The position numbers and the translations under genes were made by a program. The notes under the pieces were generated by a model that ran no database searches, had not been told where the DNA came from, and worked only from the letters and a program-made list of their open reading frames with translations. A DNA stretch of 64,000 bases from Planococcus lenghuensis (GTDB taxonomy: Bacteria > Bacillota > Bacilli > Bacillales_A > Planococcaceae), in NCBI RefSeq assembly GCF_001999905.1, contig NZ_CP019640.1, positions 3,080,001 to 3,144,000 of the forward strand. Reading direction: 5' to 3'. Positions 8,279 through 16,171 of the stretch are shown here, piece after piece (position 1 is the stretch's first letter; each line of letters begins with the position of its first letter).

Positions 8279-9118
8279 ATGAAAAAAACAACAGCGATCT
8301 TATCAGCAGCAAGCGTGGCACTCTTACTCGGAGCATGCAGTGAAGAAGGAAGTTCAGCAGAAGGACTGACGGAAGTGACACTCGGCATCAGCGGTTCCGA
8401 TACGACAATCTGGGATTACATTGCCGATAAAGCGGAAGAAGAAGGAATTGATCTTGAAATTGTTACATTCTCTGATTATGTGGCACCGAATATCGCCTTG
8501 GCAGAAGGCGAACTTGACTTGAACGCATTCCAGACCATCTCGTATTTTGAGGCTTTTAAAGAAGAACACGGCTTGGATAATATCGTGCCGATCGGTTCGA
8601 CAGTCATCGCACCAATGGGATTATACTCCGAGAAGTATGAATCGCTCGAAGAATTGCCGGAAGGTGCACAGATTGCTGTGCCGAACGAAGCAACGAACAT
8701 GGGGCGCGCCCTCCTGCTGCTCGATGAAGCGGGACTTATCACTTTATCCGAAGACGCCGGTCTGACCGGAACGGTGGATCATATCACGGAAAATCCGAAA
8801 AACATTGAAATTGTCCCGATGGTGGCAGGTCACACACCACGCGCACTTCCGGATGTGGCAGCTTCCATCATCAATAACGGCATCGCTGTTGATGCCGGAT
8901 TGAATCCGACCGAAGACCCGATTGCCCGGGAAAGCGACACTGCAAAACCGTATATTAACCTGATCGCTGCACGCGAAGATGAAGCAGATAACGAAGCATT
9001 CCAGACGATCGTTGACCTGTACCAGCAGGAAGACACAGCTGAATTCATCGTTGAACATACAGAAGGCGCACAGATCCCGACATTTGTATCAGTCGAAGAA
9101 CTGCAGGATTATAAATAA
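8279..9118 (+). CDS. metQ: Methionine-binding lipoprotein
   Basis: 279 residues, NlpA/MetQ family. There is a short lysine-rich signal peptide with lipobox LLGAC (Cys near 19), so it is a lipid-anchored extracytoplasmic binding protein. Family segments LNAFQTISYFEAF and AVPNEATNMGRALLLL are present. ATG 8279 has TTGGAGGAATT in place; the in-frame ATG 8264 would bury the signal peptide. Third gene of the transporter operon. Confidence 0.95.
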   Translation: MKKTTAILSAASVALLLGACSEEGSSAEGLTEVTLGISGSDTTIWDYIADKAEEEGIDLEIVTFSDYVAPNIALAEGELDLNAFQTISYFEAFKEEHGLDNIVPIGSTVIAPMGLYSEKYESLEELPEGAQIAVPNEATNMGRALLLLDEAGLITLSEDAGLTGTVDHITENPKNIEIVPMVAGHTPRALPDVAASIINNGIAVDAGLNPTEDPIARESDTAKPYINLIAAREDEADNEAFQTIVDLYQQEDTAEFIVEHTEGAQIPTFVSVEELQDYK

Positions 9119-9135
9119 ACCGAGGGGGATTTATC

Positions 9136-10335
9136 ATGACATTGGCAGCTGAAACGAAGAACATTATTGAGCAATCCATTGCAGCAGGACGGTCCCGCTA
9201 CATTGAGACAAGTCAGGCGATCCATGCCCGGCCGGAAATCGGCAATCAGGAGTTCTATGCAAGCGAGACACTCAGCCGCCTGCTTGAAGAAGCCGGCTTT
9301 ACCGTCGAACGGAACGTGGCTGGACACGAAACGGCATTTTTTGCCAGCAAGGAAAGCACACTTCCCGGTCCGACGATCGCTTATTTGGCCGAATATGATG
9401 CACTTCCCGGACTCGGGCATGCATGCGGCCATAACATAATTGGCACGACGAGTGTGGCGGCCGCCATTGCCCTGTCGGAAACGCTGCCTTCTGCCGGCGG
9501 CCGCGTCGTCGTTCTCGGCACGCCTGCCGAAGAAGGCGGACCAAACGGCAGTGCGAAAGGCAGTTTTGCCAAACATGGCTTGCTCAGCGGCATCGACGCT
9601 GCCCTCATGATTCACCCTTCCGGGAAGTCGGCAATCACAGGTCCTTCGCTCGCTGTTGATCCGCTCGATTTTCATTTCTACGGCAGGCCGGCTCACGCCG
9701 CTGCCGCTCCGGAACAAGGCATCAATGCCTTGGACGCGGTCATTCAATTGTTCAACGGAGTGAATGCGCTTCGCCAGCAGCTGCCGTCAGATGCCCGGGT
9801 TCATGGCATTATCACACATGGCGGCGATGCGCCGAACATCATTCCGGAATACGCCTCCGCCCGTTTCTATATCCGGGCGGACTCCTGGAAAAAGGCTTCG
9901 GAAACTTCCCGGAAAATCCAGTCGATTGCAGAAGGCGCAGCCCTTGCCACCGGTGCAACGGTGAAAATCGACCGGTTCCAGAACGAAGTCAAAGACCTTG
10001 TCCTGACCGGCGCACTTGATGCATTGGTACGTGAGGAGCTGCTCGCTGTCGGAGAATCGGTCTCCCCTTCCCGCTCCCAAGGACTCGGGTCGACAGATGC
10101 AGGAAACGTCAGTTATGAAGTGCCGACCGCCCATCCGTATATCAAAATCGGACCGGATGATTTGATCGCACACACGGCTGAGTTCCGGGAAGCCGCGAAA
10201 TCCGAAGCGGGTAACGAGGCACTGATCCGGGGAGCGACAGCTTTGGCAAAAACCGGATACCGGCTGCTGACAGATACCGACCTCCTGCAGTCAGTCAAAG
10301 CGGACCATGCAGACGCAGTAGCTGAAAAAAGCTGA
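9136..10335 (+). CDS. M20-family amidohydrolase in the methionine uptake operon
   Basis: 399 residues. M20 zinc-dependent amidohydrolase of the aminoacyl/aminobenzoyl-glutamate type. Metal-site segments are LAEYDALPGLGHACGHN (near residues 77-93) and GTPAEEGGPNG (near 133). The dimerisation domain starts about 175 with the conserved GRPAHAAAAPEQGINALDA. It lies 17 bp after metQ with its own ribosome site and no terminator between, so it is co-transcribed under the SAM riboswitch. That context suggests it frees methionine from N-acyl-methionine or small peptides brought in by MetNIQ. The substrate is inference. Confidence 0.85.
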   Translation: MTLAAETKNIIEQSIAAGRSRYIETSQAIHARPEIGNQEFYASETLSRLLEEAGFTVERNVAGHETAFFASKESTLPGPTIAYLAEYDALPGLGHACGHNIIGTTSVAAAIALSETLPSAGGRVVVLGTPAEEGGPNGSAKGSFAKHGLLSGIDAALMIHPSGKSAITGPSLAVDPLDFHFYGRPAHAAAAPEQGINALDAVIQLFNGVNALRQQLPSDARVHGIITHGGDAPNIIPEYASARFYIRADSWKKASETSRKIQSIAEGAALATGATVKIDRFQNEVKDLVLTGALDALVREELLAVGESVSPSRSQGLGSTDAGNVSYEVPTAHPYIKIGPDDLIAHTAEFREAAKSEAGNEALIRGATALAKTGYRLLTDTDLLQSVKADHADAVAEKS

Positions 10336-10349
10336 ATGCTGGTGGAGAC

Positions 10350-10385
10350 AGGCGGGTTCCTTCTAAAAAGGGATCCGCCTTTTAT
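10350..10385 (+). terminator. Terminator of the metNIQ operon
   Basis: AGGCGGGTTCC pairs with GGGATCCGCCT (with G-U pairs), followed by TTTAT. The mobile element begins only a few bases downstream. Confidence 0.75.
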
Positions 10386-10404
10386 CATTTACGCCGAGAA
10401 GACT

Positions 10405-10431
10405 CCCACCTCTAAGTGAAACGCAGGTGGG
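10405..10431 (+). repeat. Left-end subterminal hairpin of the element
   Basis: 7-bp stem CCCACCT / AGGTGGG with a 13-nt loop. This is the type of structure recognised by TnpA as single strand. Confidence 0.65.
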
Positions 10432-10594
10432 GGATGAATCGGCTTCGGGCAAGGGGTGTCTTTCGACGCGTCAATTGTCCGACGTCTATCCATCTATATT
10501 AAGCCCTCTACTTGAAAACGCAGATGATTGGCTGAAATTTAAAATAATGGCTATCATGGAAGTAAAGATAATCCAAAAAGGCGAGGTGAAAACG

Positions 10595-11764
10595 ATGGTG
10601 CGACACAAAGCATTCAAGTACAGAATCTACCCGACCAAAACCCAGGAAGTCCTGATTGCGAAAACCATCGGTTGCAGCCGCTTTGTGTTCAATCACTTTT
10701 TGGATAAGTGGAACTCCGCCTTTAAGGAAACAGGCAAAGGGTTGAGCTACGAGAACTGTTCGACTCAATTGACGCAGTTAAAAAAAGAAATCGAGTGGCT
10801 GAAGGAAGTGGACAGCACCTCCCTCCAGTCGGCATTGCGGAATCTGGACGACTCCTTTAAGCGTTTTTTCAAAAAGCAGAATAAGCTTCCCCGCTTCAAG
10901 TCGAAGAAAAACGCCGTCCAGTCCTACACGACGAAGCATACCAATGGGAACATCGCCATCGTCGGAAACAAATTGAAGCTTCCGAAACTGGGCTTGGTGA
11001 AACTGGCAAAGAGTCAAGAAATCGACGGCCGCATCATCAGCGCTACGGTATCTCGGAAAGCGAGCGGGAACTATTTCGTCTCCGTGTTGGCCGAAGTTGA
11101 GATTCAACCACACGCCAAGACCCATTCAGCCATCGGTGTGGACGTGGGCTTGAAGGACTTTGCCGTCCTGTCGAACGGAACGGTCTATGGAAACCCGAAG
11201 TATCTGCGCCGAATGGAGAAGAAATTGGCTAAGGAACAAAAAATTCTTTCGCGACGAATGCGTTTGGCACTGGACCGCAAGCAGCCGCTTGCTGAAGCTA
11301 AGAACTACCAAAAACAAAAGAAAAAAGTCGCCCGTATCCATGAGAAAATCACCAATTGCCGAACCGATGCCCTACATAAAATCTCATCCGAGATTGTCAA
11401 AAACCACGACATTATCGGAATCGAGGATTTGCAGGTATCGAATATGCTGAAAAACCGACACTTGTCGAAAGCCATCAGCGAAGTGAGCTGGTCCACCTTT
11501 CGTTCCATGCTTGAATACAAAGCTGAATGGTACGGCAAACAAGTTGTCGTTGTAGCGAAAAACTTCGCTTCGAGTCAGCTCTGTTCAGCATGCGGCCATC
11601 AGCACAAAGACGTTAAGAATCTCGCGCTACGTGAATGGGAATGCCCATCGTGCAAGGCACATCATGACCGAGATGTTAACGCAGGAATGAATCTCCGAAA
11701 CGAAGCGATTCGTCTCGTAACCGCAGGAACTGCTGGGGATAGCCTAATAAATTTCTGCCCGTGA
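10595..11764 (+). CDS. tnpB: TnpB RNA-guided nuclease
   Basis: 389 residues, full length for the family. An N-terminal HTH_OrfB domain is followed by a split RuvC nuclease with Asp183 ([11 protein letters not shown]), Glu277 (GIEDLQ) and Asp360 (DRDVNAG). A zinc finger uses Cys330, Cys333, Cys350 and Cys353. All catalytic residues are intact, so it is potentially active. Start ATG 10595 has GAGGTGAAAA upstream; the frame is open back to 10427 but that lies in the element's left end. TnpB proteins cut DNA next to a TAM using an RNA made from the element's right end. Confidence 0.93.
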   Translation: MVRHKAFKYRIYPTKTQEVLIAKTIGCSRFVFNHFLDKWNSAFKETGKGLSYENCSTQLTQLKKEIEWLKEVDSTSLQSALRNLDDSFKRFFKKQNKLPRFKSKKNAVQSYTTKHTNGNIAIVGNKLKLPKLGLVKLAKSQEIDGRIISATVSRKASGNYFVSVLAEVEIQPHAKTHSAIGVDVGLKDFAVLSNGTVYGNPKYLRRMEKKLAKEQKILSRRMRLALDRKQPLAEAKNYQKQKKKVARIHEKITNCRTDALHKISSEIVKNHDIIGIEDLQVSNMLKNRHLSKAISEVSWSTFRSMLEYKAEWYGKQVVVVAKNFASSQLCSACGHQHKDVKNLALREWECPSCKAHHDRDVNAGMNLRNEAIRLVTAGTAGDSLINFCP

Positions 11765-11845
11765 GGGCGGATAACTTAGGAATCCCCCACTTCAAGGAGC
11801 TTTAGCGAGTAAGTGGGGGTTGTTCAATATTCCGGCAGATTGCCT
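11620..11845 (+). ncRNA. Predicted omega RNA with guide reading into flanking DNA
   Basis: In characterised TnpB elements, the guide RNA scaffold covers the 3' end of tnpB and the right-end hairpin, and the guide begins right after the element. Here the right-end hairpin (11784-11819) and TTCAA end the scaffold. The guide would start at 11828 with TATTCCGGCAGATTGCCT. The 5' limit is a guess. The identification rests on family knowledge plus position. Confidence 0.55.
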
Positions 11846-11886
11846 TGTGCTAAACTAGAAGTACTTGTACATAAGGAGGAAATTAT

Positions 11887-13110
11887 GTGAAAGAACAATT
11901 GATCGAACGCCTGATCCGCTATGCAAAAATCGATACGCAATCTGATGCGGAAAGCACGGAAACGCCATCGACCCCCGGACAGTGGGATCTCCTGCGCGTG
12001 TTGGAACAGGAAATGAAAGACGTCGGACTCGAAGAAGTGGAGACGGATGAATATGGCTATCTGTTCGGCACGTTACCAGCCAATACAGAAAATGCTGCGC
12101 CGGTGATCGGTTTTCTGGCGCATGTTGATACAGCAACCGACTTCACAGGGAAAAATGTAAACCCGCAACGTGTGGACAAGTATGACGGTGGTGATATTGA
12201 GCTGAATCAATCCGTCACGCTGTCTCCTGCTGATTTTCCGGATCTGAAAAACTACGTCGGCCATACATTGATCACAACGGATGGCACGACACTGCTTGGC
12301 GCAGATAATAAAGCCGGCGTTGCTGAAATCATGACAGCCATGGAATATTTGGTGACCCATCCGGAAATCCCGCACGGTAAAATCCGCGTTGCCTTTACGC
12401 CTGATGAAGAAATCGGACGCGGGCCGCATAAATTCGACGTGTCGCGTTTCGGGGCGGATTTCGCCTACACGATGGACGGCGGCCCGCTTGGTGAGCTTCA
12501 GTATGAAAGCTTTAATGCAGCTTATGCCAAACTGACTGTCAATGGCAAGAGCGTCCACCCGGGATCCGCGAAAAATAAAATGGTCAATGCAGTGACTGCA
12601 GCGATCGAATTCCAATCCCATATGCCGGCTGATGAAGTGCCGGAACGGACAGAAAACTATGAAGGGTTTATTCACTTGAACAACTTCAATGGCGATGTCG
12701 AAAAAACGGTGCTTTCATATATTATCCGGGACTTTGATGGAGAAAAATTCGAAGCAAAAAAACAGCTGCTGCAGGATACTGCAAAACATTTGCAGACCAA
12801 ATACGGCGAACAGGCGATTCAGCTCGAGCTGGAAGACCAGTATTACAATATGCGCGAAAAAATCGAGCCGGTGAAAGAAATTGTTGATGCGGCCGAGCAA
12901 GTGCTGCGTGACCTTGACATCGAACCGCTCATCGTGCCGGTACGCGGCGGCACCGATGGCTCCCAGCTGTCTTACAAAGGCTTGCCGACACCAAATATTT
13001 TCACAGGCGGCGAGAATTATCATGGCAAATATGAATTTGCATCAGCTGATAATATGGAAAAAGCTGCACACGTCATTGTTGGCATTGCAAAATCGTTTGC
13101 ACAAAAATAA
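11887..13110 (+). CDS. pepT: Peptidase T (tripeptidase)
   Basis: 407 residues, M20B aminotripeptidase. It releases the N-terminal residue from tripeptides in the cytosol with two zinc ions. Metal-site segments are FLAHVDTA (near 76), [12 protein letters not shown] (near 138), [10 protein letters not shown] (near 173) and [12 protein letters not shown] near the C-terminus. GTG 11887 follows AAGGAGGAAATT. The start lies 60 bp from the end of the TnpB element, so its promoter region may have been altered by the insertion. Confidence 0.95.
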   Translation: MKEQLIERLIRYAKIDTQSDAESTETPSTPGQWDLLRVLEQEMKDVGLEEVETDEYGYLFGTLPANTENAAPVIGFLAHVDTATDFTGKNVNPQRVDKYDGGDIELNQSVTLSPADFPDLKNYVGHTLITTDGTTLLGADNKAGVAEIMTAMEYLVTHPEIPHGKIRVAFTPDEEIGRGPHKFDVSRFGADFAYTMDGGPLGELQYESFNAAYAKLTVNGKSVHPGSAKNKMVNAVTAAIEFQSHMPADEVPERTENYEGFIHLNNFNGDVEKTVLSYIIRDFDGEKFEAKKQLLQDTAKHLQTKYGEQAIQLELEDQYYNMREKIEPVKEIVDAAEQVLRDLDIEPLIVPVRGGTDGSQLSYKGLPTPNIFTGGENYHGKYEFASADNMEKAAHVIVGIAKSFAQK

Positions 13111-13230
13111 AGCGCTCCTTGCTAACCCGTTCAGTTGAGCTATACAACACCACACTTAACAGATAAATAACAAGGCGCGTAGCAATAGCGAATCAGCATC
13201 CGTTTTAACACACCGATCAGCAGCTCAAAC

Positions 13231-13260
13231 AGGGCCTTCCATAACGGAAGGCTCTATTTA
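13231..13260 (+). terminator. Likely terminator downstream of pepT
   Basis: AGGGCCTTCC-ATAAC-GGAAGGCTCT followed by ATTTATTTT, 120 bp after the pepT stop. Confidence 0.6.
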
Positions 13261-13269
13261 TTTTGTGAG

Positions 13270-13627
13270 ACGAGGCTGACTGACATGGTTATGATTCCGC
13301 AGAACCGCTCCGCTTTCAACGGGCTTGCGCTGAACTAACTCGGGCTTTTAGCCCGAATGGATTTCCGCGCTTCGCATTCCCGCAGAAGTCGCCGCTGTTC
13401 TGCTCCTTCTTTTGAAGCAAAGGTCCCTCAATGGGATTCGTTGATATGATCTTCGCTAAAGGAAATGTGAGCAGCGGAAATACGAGACGCCTGAGAGAAT
13501 AGCGGACCAGTCAAGACCCTGCAGGACGCAGCGCGACCGAAGCGGCTTGCGGACCGCCCGCGGCAAGCGAGTGTTTGTGCAGCGAACGTTCCTGTGATAG
13601 AACCGCAGTTCTTTAATTCAATTTTTT
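13270..13627. repeat. Degenerate extragenic repeat element (copy 1)
   Basis: Gene-free stretch. It contains segments typical of dispersed Bacillales extragenic repeats: CCGCTCCGCTTTC and GGGCTTGCGCTGA on the left, GCAGCGGAAATACGAGACGC and GCCCGCGGCAAGCGAGTGTT on the right. It ends in TTCTTTAATTCAATTTTTT (13609-13627), which recurs at two other places in this window. No coding frame is convincing. Confidence 0.5.
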
Positions 13628-13731
13628 CGGCATAGCAGCGAGTGGATCAGCAAAAGTTCTCTTACTATATCAGAAGGAATTTTCACAACAAGGCTATTTG
13701 ATGGCAAACGCTGATTTAGCAACATTCGAAA

Positions 13732-13761
13732 GACCGCTAATTCAGGTGCGAATTAGCGGTC
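13732..13761. other. Perfect 12-bp stem-loop without T-run
   Basis: GACCGCTAATTC - AGGTGC - GAATTAGCGGTC. There is no T-tract on either side, so it is not a standard terminator. It may be an RNA element or part of a repeat. Confidence 0.5.
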
Positions 13762-13802
13762 CAGATAGCATGTCATTCCATGTTTTATCCTATTTAACTG
13801 AA

Positions 13803-13831
13803 CGGAACGCTGATTGCGCTCCGCTTTTTTT
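13803..13831 (+). terminator. Plus-strand terminator with no obvious upstream gene
   Basis: CGGAACGC-TGATT-GCGCTCCG followed by CTTTTTTT. It faces the 3' end of the minus-strand STAS gene, so it would stop transcripts coming from the repeat-rich gap. Confidence 0.55.
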
Positions 13832-13833
13832 CA

Positions 13834-14850
13834 TCATATGATGCTTTTCCCCCGCTGGGCCAGCGCATAGTAAATGCCGTGCTGCAGTGTCTGAAAACAC
13901 TGAAATCGCTTCAATTCAATGCCCGTTTGAGAGATGACGACGCCCATTTGGGCAGAGATACCGACCAGGACGGTTTTCGTTCCGATCAATGAGGCAGCAG
14001 AGCCGATTTTATCGATTAGGCTGGCTGTCTGTTCTGAGAAGTCATTATTCAGTCCAGTCAGATCCAGCACCAGGTTCTCCGCCTGATGTTTGGGCAGATT
14101 GCTGAGCGTTTTTGTGATCAATTCATCCGCCCGCGTCTCATCGTATGAGCCGAGCAGCGGGACAACAACGATTCCATCCAACACCGGAATCAGCGGGGAT
14201 GAAATTTCTTTGATCAGTTCATTCAGTTCTTTCGTTTTTTCATCGACGGATTGCTCCAGCAGCTGGATCTGTTCGGCTTCTTTTGTCCGTATCAGCCGGT
14301 GGATATTTTCCTGTACGGTAGTATCCGACGGAAAATACCGGACAATGCTCTGTTCATTTCCCTCGATTTGATGGTGAACAACTTCGTACCATATATTCTG
14401 TTCCATCAAACCGGTAAAAATCCCTGCATAATGGGCAGGCAGAAAGGAACCGCCGGACGTTTTCCCTTGTGCAACGTTGATCTTATGTTCCCAACTGTCT
14501 TTCAAATGCACTTCTGCAGTGGCCGTTTCGACATCCAGCTTTTCCACTGAGATCATTCCCCAGCCGGCTGATCCGTATGTATTCTGAATCAGGTTCGTCG
14601 CTTCTTTCAGTGAAATGTCCTGCTGCTGGAAGTATTCGCCGACAACAAGTCCCTGTCGGAATCCGGTCGCCTCAAGCACGACTGTCGCTGATTCTTCTCC
14701 CGCAATTTCTTCAATCGAATCAAAAAACGTCTTCATTGCAGATGATATCCAGAAAAGCACTGCATCATCCTCTTCGAATAAAAAGCGCCCTTTATCCAAT
14801 TCCCATGAGAACTGGAGGCCGGCCACGTTAATGGATGGATTATTCTCCAT
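13834..14850 (-). CDS. V4R-like sensor with C-terminal STAS domain (RsbR-type)
   Basis: 338 residues. Residues about 20-190 resemble a V4R-type ligand-binding domain (a region around YGSAGWGMISVEKLDV and GKTSGGSFLPAHYAGIFTG). Residues 190-220 are a charged coiled-coil linker (KEAEQIQLLEQSVDEKTKEL). Residues 225-335 are a STAS domain of the RsbR/RsbS kind, with a VVPLLGSYDETRADEL start and NLVLDLTGLNNDFSEQTASL. RsbR paralogues build stressosomes controlling sigma-B, normally with a globin-like sensor domain. ATG 14850 has GAGGTG at good spacing; ATG 14865 overlaps that site. Divergent from a sigma-B-type stress gene. Its role in sigma-B control is inference. Confidence 0.75.
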   Translation of the reverse strand: MENNPSINVAGLQFSWELDKGRFLFEEDDAVLFWISSAMKTFFDSIEEIAGEESATVVLEATGFRQGLVVGEYFQQQDISLKEATNLIQNTYGSAGWGMISVEKLDVETATAEVHLKDSWEHKINVAQGKTSGGSFLPAHYAGIFTGLMEQNIWYEVVHHQIEGNEQSIVRYFPSDTTVQENIHRLIRTKEAEQIQLLEQSVDEKTKELNELIKEISSPLIPVLDGIVVVPLLGSYDETRADELITKTLSNLPKHQAENLVLDLTGLNNDFSEQTASLIDKIGSAASLIGTKTVLVGISAQMGVVISQTGIELKRFQCFQTLQHGIYYALAQRGKSII

Positions 14851-14937
14851 TAGAGTACACCTCATCTCTGAAATTCTTTGTCTGTTTCTATTGTACTATT
14901 CATCGGCTCTTTTTTACACATCTCGAGACCTGAAGCA

Positions 14938-14963
14938 GTTTTACCTCTCCCATTTCCGGGAAT
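14938..14963 (+). promoter_or_regulatory. Sigma-B-type promoter of the ydaG-like gene
   Basis: GTTTTA (14938-14943), 14-bp spacer, GGGAAT (14958-14963), compared with the sigma-B consensus GTTTAA - N12-15 - GGGTAT. Confidence 0.65.
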
Positions 14964-15055
14964 ATATCTGTTAATGAACTTTCTGCAGCAGATCAGCCTA
15001 CAGACTTGCGCCGGCAACGATCCGGCACTTATTTCACAGAACGGGAGATGATTGC

Positions 15056-15478
15056 ATGGCTCAAAATGAGCAGAAACAGCGGGCACTCAAAATTCTTGAG
15101 GAGAGCATGATCGGGACATTGGCGACAGTGGACAATAATAAACCGCACTCGCGCTATATGACATTTTTCCATGAAGATTTCACACTGCATACCGCTACAA
15201 GCAAAAAAACACATAAAACGGAAGAAGTAAAAGCAAATCCGAACGCTCATATCCTGATCGGCTACGAAGGGGAAGGATTCGGGGACGAGTACTTGGAGAT
15301 CGAAGGGAAAATTTCCGAATCGGATGATGACAGCCTCAAGGAAAAAGTATGGAATGATAAGCTGAAGGGCTGGTTTGACGGTCCTAATGATCCGGATCTT
15401 ATCATTTTGACCATCCAGCCGACTCACGTCCGTCTCATGAACACGAAAGGTGAAGAGCCGCAGACAATCGAAGTGTAG
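15056..15478 (+). CDS. ydaG: General stress protein, pyridoxamine-phosphate-oxidase fold
   Basis: 140 residues, general stress protein 26 family (FMN-binding split barrel). The N-terminal half has ESMIGTLATVDNNKPHSRYM and the middle HTATSKKTHKTEEVKANPNA, both typical. The biochemical role of the family is not settled; flavin binding is likely. It has a sigma-B-like promoter about 90 bp upstream and lies next to a STAS-domain regulator, consistent with the general stress regulon. The symbol is by similarity to the Bacillus subtilis protein and is provisional. Confidence 0.85.
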   Translation: MAQNEQKQRALKILEESMIGTLATVDNNKPHSRYMTFFHEDFTLHTATSKKTHKTEEVKANPNAHILIGYEGEGFGDEYLEIEGKISESDDDSLKEKVWNDKLKGWFDGPNDPDLIILTIQPTHVRLMNTKGEEPQTIEV

Positions 15479-15480
15479 GA

Positions 15481-15513
15481 AAAAACGGCTCTCACCGGAG
15501 CCGTTTTTTATGT
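15481..15513. terminator. Bidirectional terminator between ydaG and nsrR
   Basis: AAAAACGGCTC-TCACCG-GAGCCGTTTTT, an 11-bp stem that serves both convergent genes. Confidence 0.9.
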
Positions 15514-15960
15514 GTTTGCTTTATTGTCGACTTGCAGCAACATGCGCAGCCCCTGTTTGTTCATGAGAAGGTCCGCAAGTGTATAGCCGGAAAGCACGTC
15601 CAGATAAGCTTTCAATGCCTGAGCCAAAACACCTTTCAATCCGCACACCGGCGCAATCGGGCACGTATTGCCTTCCGCACTGAAACACTCCACCAGATGA
15701 AAATCGTCTTCCATCTTTTTGACGACCGCCCCGATATTGATCTCCTCCGGCGGTTTGGCCAGACGGATTCCGCCGCCTCTACCCCGTACCGTTTCGATGA
15801 ATCCCTCTTTTCCAAGTTCGTGCGTGACTTTCATCAAATGATTTTTCGATATATTGTATGAAGTTGAAATTTCCTGGATTGTTGATAATTGTTCCTGTTC
15901 TTTTGTACCTATATATAAAAGTACCCGCAAAGAAAAATCAGTATACATGGTAAGACGCAT
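15508..15960 (-). CDS. nsrR: Nitric-oxide-sensing Rrf2 repressor
   Basis: 150 residues. Rrf2 winged helix (MRLTMYTDFSLRVLLYIG start) with three cysteines at 92, 100 and 106 in ECFSAEGNTC and CPIAPVC. This is exactly the NsrR cluster-binding pattern. NsrR holds an Fe-S cluster that reacts with NO and then releases DNA. It is divergent from hmp, the classical NsrR target, with a matching operator between them. Confidence 0.93.
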   Translation of the reverse strand: MRLTMYTDFSLRVLLYIGTKEQEQLSTIQEISTSYNISKNHLMKVTHELGKEGFIETVRGRGGGIRLAKPPEEINIGAVVKKMEDDFHLVECFSAEGNTCPIAPVCGLKGVLAQALKAYLDVLSGYTLADLLMNKQGLRMLLQVDNKANT

Positions 15961-16087
15961 GGTTCCCTCACCTTCCTGTCCTGCATTATAGCATAACCTT
16001 TTTCTTTCAGTCTTATCTTTGATTCACAGCGTCGGAACGAGTGACTTTAAAGATCAGGCAATTCTGTTAATTGTGTCGATTGTGTTA

Positions 16088-16110
16088 AAGATGTATTTAT
16101 AATATATCTT
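16088..16110 (+). promoter_or_regulatory. NsrR operator over the hmp promoter
   Basis: A dyad AAGATGTATT - TAT - AATATATCTT matches the known NsrR site type (AAGATGYATT half-sites), with 9 of 10 positions symmetric. A TATAAT -10 candidate (16098-16103) lies inside it, so binding would block hmp transcription. Confidence 0.8.
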
Positions 16111-16171
16111 TTAACGCCGATGTATCGTATAGTGAACCTGTAGAAGATAAAACAAAAAGGAGCGATTCACT

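Larger units (their letters stand above)
10393..11827 (+). mobile_element. IS200/IS605-type element carrying only tnpB
   Basis: About 1.43 kb. Left end: TTAC (10389-10392) followed by a subterminal hairpin CCCACCT/AGGTGGG (10405-10431). Right end: hairpin CCCCCACTT/AAGTGGGGG (11784-11819) with GAAT immediately 5' of its foot, then TTCAA (11823-11827). These match the IS608-style layout, with cleavage tetranucleotides TTAC and TCAA and guide GAAT. No TnpA Y1 transposase is encoded inside, so mobility would need TnpA in trans. There are no terminal inverted repeats or target duplication, as expected for this family. The exact left boundary is inferred. Confidence 0.85.

Noticed and set aside
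10427-10594. N-terminal extension of TnpB
   Set aside because: Lies in the left end of the element; the conserved N-terminus and ribosome site point to 10595.
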